DNA of 21,703 bases. It comes from a virus. The position numbers and the translations under genes are program-made. Where the stretch lies: positions 1 to 21,703 of the IMG/VR virus record IMGVR_UViG_3300035698_020380, one strand, 5' to 3'. The notes below the pieces were generated by a model that was not told the DNA's origin, ran no database searches, and saw only the letters and a program-made list of their open reading frames with translations. This document shows, piece after piece, positions 6,838-14,828 of this stretch (positions are counted from its first letter, which is position 1; the number at the start of each line of letters is the position of its first letter).

Positions 6838-7572
6838 TTAAGCTTCTAAATTTTCTGATAAGGTATTATCTGCAGCATTAATGCCAGCAATATACCATTC
6901 TTTTAACTTTTCAGGTGTTATCTGATATGTATGTTCTGATAAGATATGTTTAGTAAATATCTTCGTGTTATCAATACTAAAATCTACTAATCCAGCATTA
7001 TCTAGTTTTTCATCTAAATAACCTGCCGTAGAATCAGTTACACTTGATTTTACGGTAGAACCTCCTCCAGTTGAAGGAGTTGTAGGAATCCATGCATTTC
7101 CGTTCCATGTAAGAACATCATCTTCTGCAGGTGGATTTGAAGTAGAAGTATCAACATCAAAAAGGTCGCCGATACTTGTTGCTGCAATTATATTATTTAC
7201 TTCAGTAGTAAAATTTGTTATTTGTGAAGCAGATATAGATATCTGGGCCTGAGTAAAGTGTATATTATTATTATCTATGTGAGTATCAATTTGAATATGA
7301 CTATACGTGCCTATATCAGCTAGGTTTAAATGACTATGTTCATGTAATGCATCTGCGTTACTTCCATCAGTTAAAGTTTCAATTCCACCGTACTGAGCTT
7401 CATTTAAGTGATAATATTCACCTAACTGTCCGCCCTGTTTCCCCTGTATATCATTATGTACATTATCTAATAAGAAAAATGTACTATCAAATAAATCGTA
7501 GAATTCTTGTTGAGTAGGTGTTGCACCTGTAATAAAAATTCCTTTACTATGATTTCTATTAAATATAGCCAT
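6838..7572 (-). CDS. Fibre-like virion protein
   Basis: Protein of 244 residues, start ATG 7572. It contains motifs common in phage fibre and decoration proteins: YYHLNEAQYGGIETL, ALHEHSHLNLADIG and DVLTWNGNAWIPT, the last being a short repeat typical of tail-fibre and head-fibre shafts. The centre is Asn/Thr/Ser-rich and beta-prone, with a Gly-rich hinge (STGGGST). It lies 13 bases downstream of a small gene in the capsid operon, which favours a head-associated fibre over a tail fibre, though either is possible. No enzymatic motif seen. Confidence 0.65.
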   Translation of the reverse strand: MAIFNRNHSKGIFITGATPTQQEFYDLFDSTFFLLDNVHNDIQGKQGGQLGEYYHLNEAQYGGIETLTDGSNADALHEHSHLNLADIGTYSHIQIDTHIDNNNIHFTQAQISISASQITNFTTEVNNIIAATSIGDLFDVDTSTSNPPAEDDVLTWNGNAWIPTTPSTGGGSTVKSSVTDSTAGYLDEKLDNAGLVDFSIDNTKIFTKHILSEHTYQITPEKLKEWYIAGINAADNTLSENLEA

Positions 7573-7585
7573 TATCTATATTATT

Positions 7586-7711
7586 TTATGTAACTGTTGC
7601 ACCACCGAAACCAGGCGTACCTATTTTATATAGGATGCCGATACCAATTGATGGTACTGGTCCTGCTCCAATTTGTACACTAGAGTCTAATACGCATATT
7701 CCTAATCCCAT
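7586..7711 (-). CDS. Small glycine-rich virion-operon protein (41 residues)
   Basis: Short gene reading MGLGICVLDSSVQIGAGPVP and ending GFGGATVT. Its ATG (7711) shares the A of the TAA that ends the upstream gene (TAATG), the same coupling seen elsewhere in this genome; an alternative ATG at 7720 is in the same frame. The product is Gly/Ile-rich, uncharged and beta-prone, like small decoration or plug proteins in capsid operons, but I cannot name it. Without it the stretch between 7573 and 7710 would be empty in an otherwise tightly packed operon. Confidence 0.6.
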   Translation of the reverse strand: MGLGICVLDSSVQIGAGPVPSIGIGILYKIGTPGFGGATVT

Positions 7712-8031
7712 TAAGTCCATTGTTGAGGTTGTTCTTCTAATATTTCTAAATGTTTATATACAATTACCGCACCTGTAAGTACAGTGATCTCCTTAAATTT
7801 CAATGGAATAAAAAGACCTGAAGGCAATGTTATGTTTTGCAAGCCGATAGTTTCATCATCTAATTGTTCAGTATCTCCTAAAATTACTTTAGCATCGTTC
7901 AGAACCGTTAACCCATAGAAACTAAAATCATATATTACAGTACCAGACGAAGAATCAACTATAACAGCTCCCGCTTCAGCGAAAAGCATGTTTAAATTTA
8001 TGTTAGGATCCTCTTTTAATCTTCTACCCAT
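7711..8031 (-). CDS. Small capsid-operon protein
   Basis: Protein of 106 residues, start ATG 8031. It is beta-rich, with GTVIYDFSFYGLTVLNDAKV in the first half and GLQNITLPSGLFIPLKFKEI and LTGAVIVYKH in the second. Small virion proteins of this look are common just after major capsid genes in T4-like marine phages, but the role is unknown to me. It is the first gene after the terminator behind the major capsid gene and has its own TATATAA element about 25 bases upstream. It is coupled to the following 41-residue gene through TAATG. Confidence 0.65.
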   Translation of the reverse strand: MGRRLKEDPNINLNMLFAEAGAVIVDSSSGTVIYDFSFYGLTVLNDAKVILGDTEQLDDETIGLQNITLPSGLFIPLKFKEITVLTGAVIVYKHLEILEEQPQQWT

Positions 8032-8055
8032 CCTATATTTTATTTTAGATTTAAG

Positions 8056-8063
8056 TTATATAT
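8056..8063 (-). promoter_or_regulatory. TATATAA late-promoter-like element after the capsid terminator
   Basis: The minus strand reads AGATATATAACTTAAAT between the terminator at 8081-8106 and ATG 8031. Its position immediately after a terminator supports a real promoter restarting transcription of the small virion genes. Confidence 0.55.
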
Positions 8064-8080
8064 CTTTCCTCTAGACATAA

Positions 8081-8106
8081 AAAAGGAAGTCTTTCGACTT
8101 CCTTTT
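8081..8106 (-). terminator. Rho-independent terminator after the major capsid gene
   Basis: A perfect ten-base stem (AAAAGGAAGT with ACTTCCTTTT) closes a six-base loop, followed on the minus strand by T residues. It lies 23 bases after the capsid stop at 8130. The A- and T-flanked stem could work in both directions. Confidence 0.9.
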
Positions 8107-8129
8107 GATTTTATATGGTTATTTTATTC

Positions 8130-9806
8130 TTATACCATTTGATAAGTACCGAAGTTTACACCGATTGTGTAATAGTTAAGCTGTGGGTGGAAACCAGCAT
8201 CAACTAATGCATAACGTGATTTTACTGCAATCTTTGGTGACATAGCACCTTCTGCGATAGTTTGTACTGACTCAGCCATTAAGTAAGGCATGAATACTAA
8301 ACCAGGAGATTGACCATCACCTTTACGTCCAACTAAGATTCTTGTATCAGACCATGTCATGTAAGGATCTACATAAATTGTTACGCCTGCTACTTGACCA
8401 ACTGGATATAATGAACCACCAGTTTGGTTAACTGTATTTGACATTGGGTAAGGTACAAAACCAGCGATATCTTGTAAAGCTGTTGCTACTTGACCGTTTG
8501 TGACTGCAAAGTCTGCTGCACCTCTTCTACCTCTAATAGCGATTAAGTTACTAGCTGCTAAAATCTTAGATAAGATTTTTCTTTGAAGAGTACCACCGTT
8601 ATCACCTGCTGTAGGAGTAACTGCGTTTACAGTTGAACTTACTAGGTTACCTTCTACATCAATACCTAAATTGAATGTATACGTACCTGAAGTTGCAATG
8701 TAAAGGTGTAATGCTGTATTATCGATAGCTTCTACTTGACCAGCGTTTGTTGCACCGTTAGCAAATAATCTTCCAAGGATATTCTTGTTAATAGACTGAG
8801 TAAGTTCATTAACTAAGATAGACTCAACTTGAGCTACTGCATCAATACCGAATTGCTTAAGATCTTGAATTTGTTCTCTGGTAACTGCTGCTGCTACTTG
8901 GAAAGTCTGAGCTACAATTGACTTGTTGAACAATGTAAGTCCCATAAGGTTATCTTGTGTAGATTCACCTTCTTGTCTTTGGTAAGGATCGTTGCTATTG
9001 AAATCCGCTGCACCTGCTGCTCTTTGCATACCAACTCCTGAGAATCCAGAAATATGATCTTCTAAAGCTTTAACAAGTTCTGCTGTTCCGTCTGCTTCTG
9101 AAACTGTAGCTCCAGTTGCGTCATAGATATCTGCACCTGCTACGATAGTATCACCTAATGTAGAACCTGGAGTATCTAAACCTGGCTTAAATGTAGTTGA
9201 AGCTGGAGCAGTTCCTACTAATACTCTAAAGATTGGATATCCATCAACTCTTGACTTACCAACGAATGTTAATTGGAAATCAGAATCAGCTGGAGTCGCA
9301 TCAGTATAGTATGCAGTACCCTCAGTCCATACAACGCCAGTTGCATTTGTTGCTGCGAATTTGATTAATAATGGAGATTCAGTTCCGTCTGTACCTAAAG
9401 ATACTGGACCTAATGTTCCACCTGCATAAACGAAATCAAGATAAGTTAACATACCAAGAGGTCCGTTCATAGGAACTACAGGTACTAGATCTAGACCTAC
9501 TGTTTGTGCTGCTACTTGCATAGCGATTGGTAATAAGCTAAACGCTTTGTCACCTGAACCAGTGTCTTGAGATGCAAATGCATTCTGTGATCCTGGATCA
9601 CCTGGGAAACTAATTGCTCCCATTCCTGGAACGTTCATCCCTGGATTAAGATGTACTACATTGTTTGCATCTTCATATAATTTATGATAGTGGCAATACT
9701 TTGACATCCAATTAAGTTTAGACGCTTCGTTGATTCCTGTTGCTTCTTCGATTACAGGTCCCCATCCAGCTCTTACTTCTGCTTCGTTAATTAATTGTTT
9801 TTGCAT
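8130..9806 (-). CDS. 23: Major capsid protein (gp23-like)
   Basis: Protein of 558 residues that forms the head shell. Order and sequence fit the T4 gp23 family: an N-terminal propeptide region (MQKQLINEAEVRAGWGPVIE), GLDLVPVVPMNGPLGMLTYL matching the 'DICGVQPMNSPTGQVFALR' region of T4, then a long HK97-type fold with VNELTQSINKNILGRL and a C-terminal MSPKIAVKSRYALVDAGFHP like the T4 'MGFKTRYGIGINPF'. The N-terminus has three [LI]-x-E sites before Ala (after residues 8, 21 and 27), candidates for removal by the prohead protease. It follows the protease gene by 33 bases, as 21-22-23 do in T4, and is followed by a terminator. No Shine-Dalgarno; the leader is A/T only. Confidence 0.93.
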   Translation of the reverse strand: MQKQLINEAEVRAGWGPVIEEATGINEASKLNWMSKYCHYHKLYEDANNVVHLNPGMNVPGMGAISFPGDPGSQNAFASQDTGSGDKAFSLLPIAMQVAAQTVGLDLVPVVPMNGPLGMLTYLDFVYAGGTLGPVSLGTDGTESPLLIKFAATNATGVVWTEGTAYYTDATPADSDFQLTFVGKSRVDGYPIFRVLVGTAPASTTFKPGLDTPGSTLGDTIVAGADIYDATGATVSEADGTAELVKALEDHISGFSGVGMQRAAGAADFNSNDPYQRQEGESTQDNLMGLTLFNKSIVAQTFQVAAAVTREQIQDLKQFGIDAVAQVESILVNELTQSINKNILGRLFANGATNAGQVEAIDNTALHLYIATSGTYTFNLGIDVEGNLVSSTVNAVTPTAGDNGGTLQRKILSKILAASNLIAIRGRRGAADFAVTNGQVATALQDIAGFVPYPMSNTVNQTGGSLYPVGQVAGVTIYVDPYMTWSDTRILVGRKGDGQSPGLVFMPYLMAESVQTIAEGAMSPKIAVKSRYALVDAGFHPQLNYYTIGVNFGTYQMV

Positions 9807-9839
9807 ATTATTATTTTATTTTATTTTTATGCGATGTTT

Positions 9840-11582
9840 TTAGAATTTTCTTCCCATTCTTCGTGCTACGTGATTGGATAAAGCCTTCTTATAATCATCA
9901 GTTGCTACTTTCGTAGTTTCTTCAGTTTGTTCAGATTCGTTTAACTTTTCAATCTTTTGCATTTTAACAGGTTCCGAACGTAAATCTCTCGTTTGCCAGA
10001 AATTCTTAATCCTATAAGATGTGTCTAAAACTTGAATTTGAGATTCAGCCACAATTTGTGCCTTTCTTCCTTCTTCTAGTTTATTCCAGCTATCTTTATA
10101 TTCTTCTGGCATATTAGTGATGTAGTTCAGTGAAGATTCCTTAGTGTCAATTGAAGAATTATCAATACTTTCTTGTATTGCTATAACTTTCTCCGCATGC
10201 TCTGCTACCATTTGCTTCTCGGCTGCTTCTATTAGTTTATCTATTTTTGAACCAATTTCTGTTTTGTATTCTTGTACTGTAGTTGTTTTAGTTGTTACTT
10301 CATCTTTAGTAGCTTCTTCAGTTTCGCTAACATTAAATACTTTCTTGTTAACTTTACTTAAGCTATTACCTAGATAATCACTATAACCGCCTACAGTTTC
10401 AATTCCTTCTTTTAAATACTCTGTGTATTTAACTATTTTATTTGAGCTTTCTCCAACATAGTTTGCATAATTAGCAACTGTATCAACAGATTCACCTAAA
10501 TAATTTGTATATTCTTTAATCTTATTAGATCCTTTAGCTACATGTTCAGTATACTTGATTGAACTGTTTAAGTTCTCTCCAATGTTTTCTGCATACTGTA
10601 TAGCATAATCAGTACTTTCTGCTACGTGCTTTGTGTACTCAATTGCATTAGCTAATGTCTCTGCAATATTTTCTGTATAAGCAATTCCCTTATCTGCGCT
10701 CTCTGCAACATGCTCAACATAATCCTTAACTGAAGTTAAACACTCTGTGATATAATCACTATGTGATATTGATTTGTCTAATTTTTCAGATAAGTATTTA
10801 ACATACTTTAAAGTTTCTTCTAATTTACCAGCGATGCCTTCTGAATATTTAATACTGTCACCTTCCTTTGAATTACTGAGTGCTTCTTTAATACCTTTAA
10901 GTTCTCCAGCAACATATTTAGAATATTTGTTAAAATCTTCTACTTTTACAATGTCTTTTTCGCTAACATCCATTTCATTAACTTTATTTTCGTCATTTAG
11001 ATATGTATCGGCGTTTTCGCCAGCATTTAATTCAAAAATCTGAATATTATCACTATCAGCAAAACCATACTGTTCGTTGACACGATTAAGTTGAGCATTT
11101 TCAAATCCAGGATCTGCTACTAAATCGTAAGTAAAAAGTTTTTTAATTTTAACGTGGCCGTTGCTTTCAACAACTCCGGCTGCTCTTGAAGAGATATGAA
11201 TAGGGATGCCTCCATCTACTAAAGCTTTAGCTTCTCTACCATTTGAAGTATCAAGTAATCTAATACGACCAATAATTTGTTTGCTTTCTTTATCGTATCT
11301 AAGTGACTCGATTACGTGTGAAGCTCTAGATAATGCTACATCAAACTTTTGAGGATGATCTAATTCACCTAATAACGTCTTAGCTTCTATTTTTGATTGA
11401 AGTGCTTCTATCTGTGGAAGATATTCACTTTCATCATAGATTCTATTATTCTTGTTTTTAACACCTAATTCTCCGAAAATTCCCTCAAGAATATATTCTC
11501 CGTTTTCGCCTTTCTCAACACTCATCGTTGAAGAAGACATTTCTAAAATCAGTAAGTTATAATTATCTTTAGGTTCAGACAT
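9840..11582 (-). CDS. 21: Prohead protease (gp21-like) fused to tandem-repeat scaffold domain
   Basis: Protein of 580 residues against about 212 for T4 gp21. Residues 1-180 are the herpesvirus-type serine protease that matures the head: GELDHPQKF (catalytic His76), IHISSRAAG (Ser131 or 132) and DLVADPGFENAQL with a possible third member at Asp157. Residues 240-407 are twelve 14-residue repeats of the type xxxxIxYTEHVAES, two heptads each, likely alpha-helical. Residues 420-580 are a charged, helical region ending RRMGRKF. No separate gp22 scaffold gene is present between here and the capsid gene, so this fusion probably replaces gp21 plus gp22. Most repeats end in [LIV]-x-E, the cleavage consensus of T4 head proteases. 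A TATATAA element lies 19 bases upstream. Confidence 0.9.
   Translation of the reverse strand: MSEPKDNYNLLILEMSSSTMSVEKGENGEYILEGIFGELGVKNKNNRIYDESEYLPQIEALQSKIEAKTLLGELDHPQKFDVALSRASHVIESLRYDKESKQIIGRIRLLDTSNGREAKALVDGGIPIHISSRAAGVVESNGHVKIKKLFTYDLVADPGFENAQLNRVNEQYGFADSDNIQIFELNAGENADTYLNDENKVNEMDVSEKDIVKVEDFNKYSKYVAGELKGIKEALSNSKEGDSIKYSEGIAGKLEETLKYVKYLSEKLDKSISHSDYITECLTSVKDYVEHVAESADKGIAYTENIAETLANAIEYTKHVAESTDYAIQYAENIGENLNSSIKYTEHVAKGSNKIKEYTNYLGESVDTVANYANYVGESSNKIVKYTEYLKEGIETVGGYSDYLGNSLSKVNKKVFNVSETEEATKDEVTTKTTTVQEYKTEIGSKIDKLIEAAEKQMVAEHAEKVIAIQESIDNSSIDTKESSLNYITNMPEEYKDSWNKLEEGRKAQIVAESQIQVLDTSYRIKNFWQTRDLRSEPVKMQKIEKLNESEQTEETTKVATDDYKKALSNHVARRMGRKF
10362..10865 (-). repeat. 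Twelve tandem 42-base units encoding 14-residue repeats
   Basis: They encode protease-scaffold residues 240-407. Successive units include LTSVKDYVEHVAES, ADKGIAYTENIAET, LANAIEYTKHVAES, TDYAIQYAENIGEN and VDTVANYANYVGES. Spacing is exactly 14 residues throughout, with Tyr at position 7 in most units and [LIV]-x-E at positions 11-13 in nine of twelve. The units have diverged at DNA level, so this is an old protein repeat and not a recent slippage array. Confidence 0.85.
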
Positions 11583-11600
11583 ATGTATAATAATATTTTT

Positions 11601-11608
11601 TTATATAT
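11601..11608 (-). promoter_or_regulatory. TATATAA late-promoter-like element before the prohead protease
   Basis: The minus strand reads GTAAATATATAAAAAAATAT, about 19 bases before ATG 11582, in the 67-base gap after the portal gene. The GTAAATATATAA portion also occurs before the late sigma gene (18406). Probable late promoter for protease and capsid. Confidence 0.6.
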
Positions 11609-11649
11609 TTACATTTGTCCAAGAAAATGGAGAATTTTTTAAAATACTC

Positions 11650-13266
11650 CTAGATGCCTAGATTGTCTATGTCATCTGCAGCACCTTCTGCACCGTCATC
11701 AGCAGCATCGTCAACTGCATCTTCTTCTGCATCATTTTTAGCTTTCATACGTGAGTTTCTTTCTAAATCAGTAACATCCATCTTTAAATATTTCTTGATT
11801 AAGAAGTCAAGATCGAAATAATGTTCTTCTTCCATTTCTGAGTTCTCTGAAACAAGTGTATTATACATTGACTCTATATGATCAATACGTTTTTGCATGA
11901 TTTCCATTTCTTTAAGTTCAGCGAACATATTTTCTTCGTTGTATCTTAAAGCAAGGTGACTTCTGAAAGAATCATCTTTAGCTAATTCCGGAAATTTTAA
12001 AGACATTTGAATAAATAAAGGCTTCAATAAAATTTCTTGGAATACTGAGCGTAATCTTGAAATAAACTTTGCATATTTTATTTCTTCTCTGATTAGACCA
12101 TCTGCAGACATTTCAAATGTAGCTGGACTCTCAGTATCAAATCTACTGAAAGGAATTTTAGAAGCTAGCTTTAATTTATCAGCAAAGTATTTAAGAGCTT
12201 CTGTATCACTCAAGTCAGGACCATCATTTGCAAGTGTATCAACTACAGGTTCTTCTCCTTCTTTAGAAGGTAACCAATATTCTTTATTGAATTGCATCAT
12301 AGGTTTACCATTAACTTCCATGGTACCTGATTCAGAATCAAAGTCAATTACTTCTTTATAGTTATGCATTAATTGAGCAAGGGATTGTTTTGCTCTAGTC
12401 TTAGATTTTCCACCAACTGGGATAATGAACTTCATTTTATATGAAGCATTAGTAACAGCCCAAATAACTCTAGTATGTTCCATTATTCTTAGTAAGTTAA
12501 ATGATCTTACTAATCTTTCAACATAAGATACTCTAGATGCAGTAGAAACGGACCCGTATGACAGATAGATCAACTGTGAATCATAGATCATACGTTCCTT
12601 ACCTGGAACGTCCTTGAACTGATACCAGACCTTTTTATTTGTACGAGGTTCAATACCGTATACAAGTGTTGCAGGATCAATTTCTTTGAATCCTATAATT
12701 TCTGTTTGTTCTTTGTTGTAAATTATTTCAAATGAAAGATATCCATCGATCAACCATTTTCTAAAATAATACCAAGCAGATTGATCTTGATTAAATCCAA
12801 AGTATTGGTAGATGTTCGCATAAGCTTTATGCATATAATCTTCTACTTCATCTTTTACTTTTACACCAGCACTTAAGAAAGCTGGAGATGCAAAGAAATT
12901 CTTTTCATCATATACAACAGTTTCATCGCACATTGTATCAAGAATATCTTCAATTTCATCCTGTAATGCAAAGACTCTAAGATCTTCTCTCTTTTGTATG
13001 TAAGCAATATCAAAGAAAGCTAATCTTTGCTTAGAACCAACATCTGACATTGACATCGCTGCAAATGGGTACCAGATATCGTCATCTGCTACTCCGAATG
13101 GATTTATTTGACCGAAGCCCATCTTATCTTCCATTACACCGATAGTCTGAGACTGTCGTATGACCATGTCGTCATATTTTAATCCAAGACTACTTAAGTC
13201 TTGTAATCTTTTTGAAATTTTGAAGTTGCCACTTAATGGGCCAAATCTGTCTAAAAAACCGCTCAA
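11650..13266 (-). CDS. 20: Portal protein (gp20-like)
   Basis: Protein of 538 residues (T4 gp20 is 524) forming the dodecameric DNA gate at the head vertex. It shows the conserved T4 portal order: REDLRVFALQDEIEDILDTM near the N-terminus, YYFRKWLIDGYLSFEIIYN, GFKEIDPATLVYGIEP, then SYVERLVRSFNLLRIMEHTR, KYFADKLKLASKIPFSRFD and an acidic C-terminus. The start is TTG 13266, six bases after the stop of the endonuclease gene and in the same frame, since a TAA lies two codons upstream. No in-frame ATG precedes it, so the original start may have been altered when the endonuclease inserted. Followed by the protease gene as in T4 (20 before 21). Confidence 0.92.
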   Translation of the reverse strand: MSGFLDRFGPLSGNFKISKRLQDLSSLGLKYDDMVIRQSQTIGVMEDKMGFGQINPFGVADDDIWYPFAAMSMSDVGSKQRLAFFDIAYIQKREDLRVFALQDEIEDILDTMCDETVVYDEKNFFASPAFLSAGVKVKDEVEDYMHKAYANIYQYFGFNQDQSAWYYFRKWLIDGYLSFEIIYNKEQTEIIGFKEIDPATLVYGIEPRTNKKVWYQFKDVPGKERMIYDSQLIYLSYGSVSTASRVSYVERLVRSFNLLRIMEHTRVIWAVTNASYKMKFIIPVGGKSKTRAKQSLAQLMHNYKEVIDFDSESGTMEVNGKPMMQFNKEYWLPSKEGEEPVVDTLANDGPDLSDTEALKYFADKLKLASKIPFSRFDTESPATFEMSADGLIREEIKYAKFISRLRSVFQEILLKPLFIQMSLKFPELAKDDSFRSHLALRYNEENMFAELKEMEIMQKRIDHIESMYNTLVSENSEMEEEHYFDLDFLIKKYLKMDVTDLERNSRMKAKNDAEEDAVDDAADDGAEGAADDIDNLGI

Positions 13267-13272
13267 AATAAT

Positions 13273-14049
13273 TTATTTTTTAAATTTATAATAATTTCCT
13301 TTATATAATACAGAATTTCTACATGCTTTAAACACCATTCTCTTATTTAAATCTTTGATGTTTTCTAAATCATTTACATCAAAGCGCATGAGCTCTTCCA
13401 TATCTTTATTGTATTGTATAATCTTTTCTGTATGTTTATTCCATGGAATATCTACACGTTTCTTATACTTCTGCTTTATATATTTCTTTTTATTCTTATA
13501 TTCCCAGATATATCCACCTGCAGTTCTGTTTTCTGATCTACAACATCTGTCAATATGTAGTATACCTGTTTTATCGTTTGCATCTTTTACACTTCCATGC
13601 TCTTTTACAAATACCCCATCTAGCGTATACTGTAATACAATACGCTTCTTATCAGAATTTAATGTTTTATTCTGTCTTAGCTTTAAGCTTATTAATTCAT
13701 AGTTTGATAATTGGGCGCCAGGTAAAACGTTTGATAAAGGTCCTTTCTTTTTAATAATTCGTCCTATCGTTGATATAATTTCTTTTTCTAAATTAAAAGC
13801 ATATACTTCATCTAGATTCTTATGTATTATTTCTATTACAGGCTCTAAATTATTATCAAGTATCTTTTGTATTATTCTACCTTTAATTTTATTTCTAACT
13901 CTTCCATTTTTAGTATTTCTTAAATGATGCTTATATCTATTCTTTAATTTACTTACACCAATATAAAATGGTTCATATTCAAATGAGTAAGAACCATAAT
14001 TAAATGTTCCAGGGTTAAGAGGATTTAAATACACATAGATATAATACAT
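13273..14049 (-). CDS. GIY-YIG homing endonuclease between dead terminase and portal
   Basis: Protein of 258 residues. The N-terminal GIY-YIG nuclease shows YYIYVYLNP, EPFYIGVSKLKNRYKHH with the catalytic Arg region, and EKEIISTIGR with the metal-binding Glu. A NUMOD/IENR-type DNA-binding segment follows: VLQYTLDGVFVKEHGSVKDA, then RTAGGYIWEY. The C-terminus is MVFKACRNSVLYKGNYYKFKK. It is paralogous to the endonuclease at 17078-17911: both share YVYL-P-x-x-PG and EPFY[VI]G and similar C-termini. It lies between the terminase-like and portal genes and is free-standing, so it probably targets one of the flanking genes in related phages. Confidence 0.88.
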   Translation of the reverse strand: MYYIYVYLNPLNPGTFNYGSYSFEYEPFYIGVSKLKNRYKHHLRNTKNGRVRNKIKGRIIQKILDNNLEPVIEIIHKNLDEVYAFNLEKEIISTIGRIIKKKGPLSNVLPGAQLSNYELISLKLRQNKTLNSDKKRIVLQYTLDGVFVKEHGSVKDANDKTGILHIDRCCRSENRTAGGYIWEYKNKKKYIKQKYKKRVDIPWNKHTEKIIQYNKDMEELMRFDVNDLENIKDLNKRMVFKACRNSVLYKGNYYKFKK

Positions 14050-14085
14050 AATCTATATATCATATTCTGCGTATAAATCCACCCA

Positions 14086-14814
14086 TTATTTAAAATTTAA
14101 ATCATATTCTTGATTGAAATATTCATTACCTATAACTTCAATTTGTTTATTTTTCCATATTTCATCTCTACTAGGTACTTCCCACCAATATGTTCTTAAT
14201 GTAGTAAAATTATTCTTTTCAGGATCTCCAAACGATCTTTCACTATCTTGTACTAATTTAATAAAATGATTATTTCCATTTGGTGTAGATTTAATTATTA
14301 TCTTAGAATCAGCTAATGCTGAAACTATTGGAATTATACTCTGATATACATTTTTAGTAGTACTAGGAATTGCTTTTGCAAAATTATCTAATATTACTTG
14401 ATTATAATTTCTTGCAAATGCCAATGACTTTGTATAAACAGTTGTATGTAATATTGAACTGTTATCAAATGATATATTTTTATTATTATAGCTTCTAGTT
14501 TTATTTTGCAAGAAACTCGGAAGCTGTTCGTAATATTTTCTAAAAATATGATTGAATTCTGTACTCTGACATCTTTTAGTACTTACATATATTACGCCTT
14601 TATCTACATTAAATGTTAAATAGTGTAATATAAGTATTGCAAGCGTATTAGTTGTCTCAGTTTGAGGAGAAGACATAAATATATTAAATTTATTTTGTTC
14701 GTAATGTTTAACTTGTTCTTTTTGATATTTATGTAATTTAATATTAAGATATTCTTCTATAAAATATTTAATATCATTCTTACACTTAATATATTCTTCT
14801 GTTATATTTTCCAT
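14086..14814 (-). CDS. Degenerate terminase large-subunit ATPase-domain protein
   Basis: Protein of 242 residues alignable by eye to the ATPase domain of T4 gp17: LHKYQKEQV, ILILHYLTFNVDKGVIYVS, YYEQLPSFLQ, ISFDNSSIL, YQSIIPIVSALADSKIIIKS and STPNGNNHF (the coupling motif). The catalytic residues are gone: the Walker A equivalent at 49-55 reads SPQTETT where gp17 has SRQLGKTT (Arg and Lys lost), and Walker B at 140-144 reads VILDN where the Glu is expected. The whole C-terminal nuclease domain is absent. It therefore cannot be the packaging motor. It has no internal stop, so it may be a maintained pseudo-enzyme, for example a portal-binding or regulatory decoy, or a remnant shortened by mobile-element activity. 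The true terminase must lie outside the window. Confidence 0.75.
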   Translation of the reverse strand: MENITEEYIKCKNDIKYFIEEYLNIKLHKYQKEQVKHYEQNKFNIFMSSPQTETTNTLAILILHYLTFNVDKGVIYVSTKRCQSTEFNHIFRKYYEQLPSFLQNKTRSYNNKNISFDNSSILHTTVYTKSLAFARNYNQVILDNFAKAIPSTTKNVYQSIIPIVSALADSKIIIKSTPNGNNHFIKLVQDSERSFGDPEKNNFTTLRTYWWEVPSRDEIWKNKQIEVIGNEYFNQEYDLNFK

Positions 14815-14828
14815 TATAATTAAATTTA

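Noticed and set aside
10362-10865. CRISPR-like array from 42-base periodicity
   Set aside because: The period is codon-based within a continuous protein, all units encode related 14-residue peptides, and there are no unique spacers.
14086-14814. Functional terminase large subunit
   Set aside because: It lacks the Walker A Lys, the Walker B Glu and the nuclease domain.
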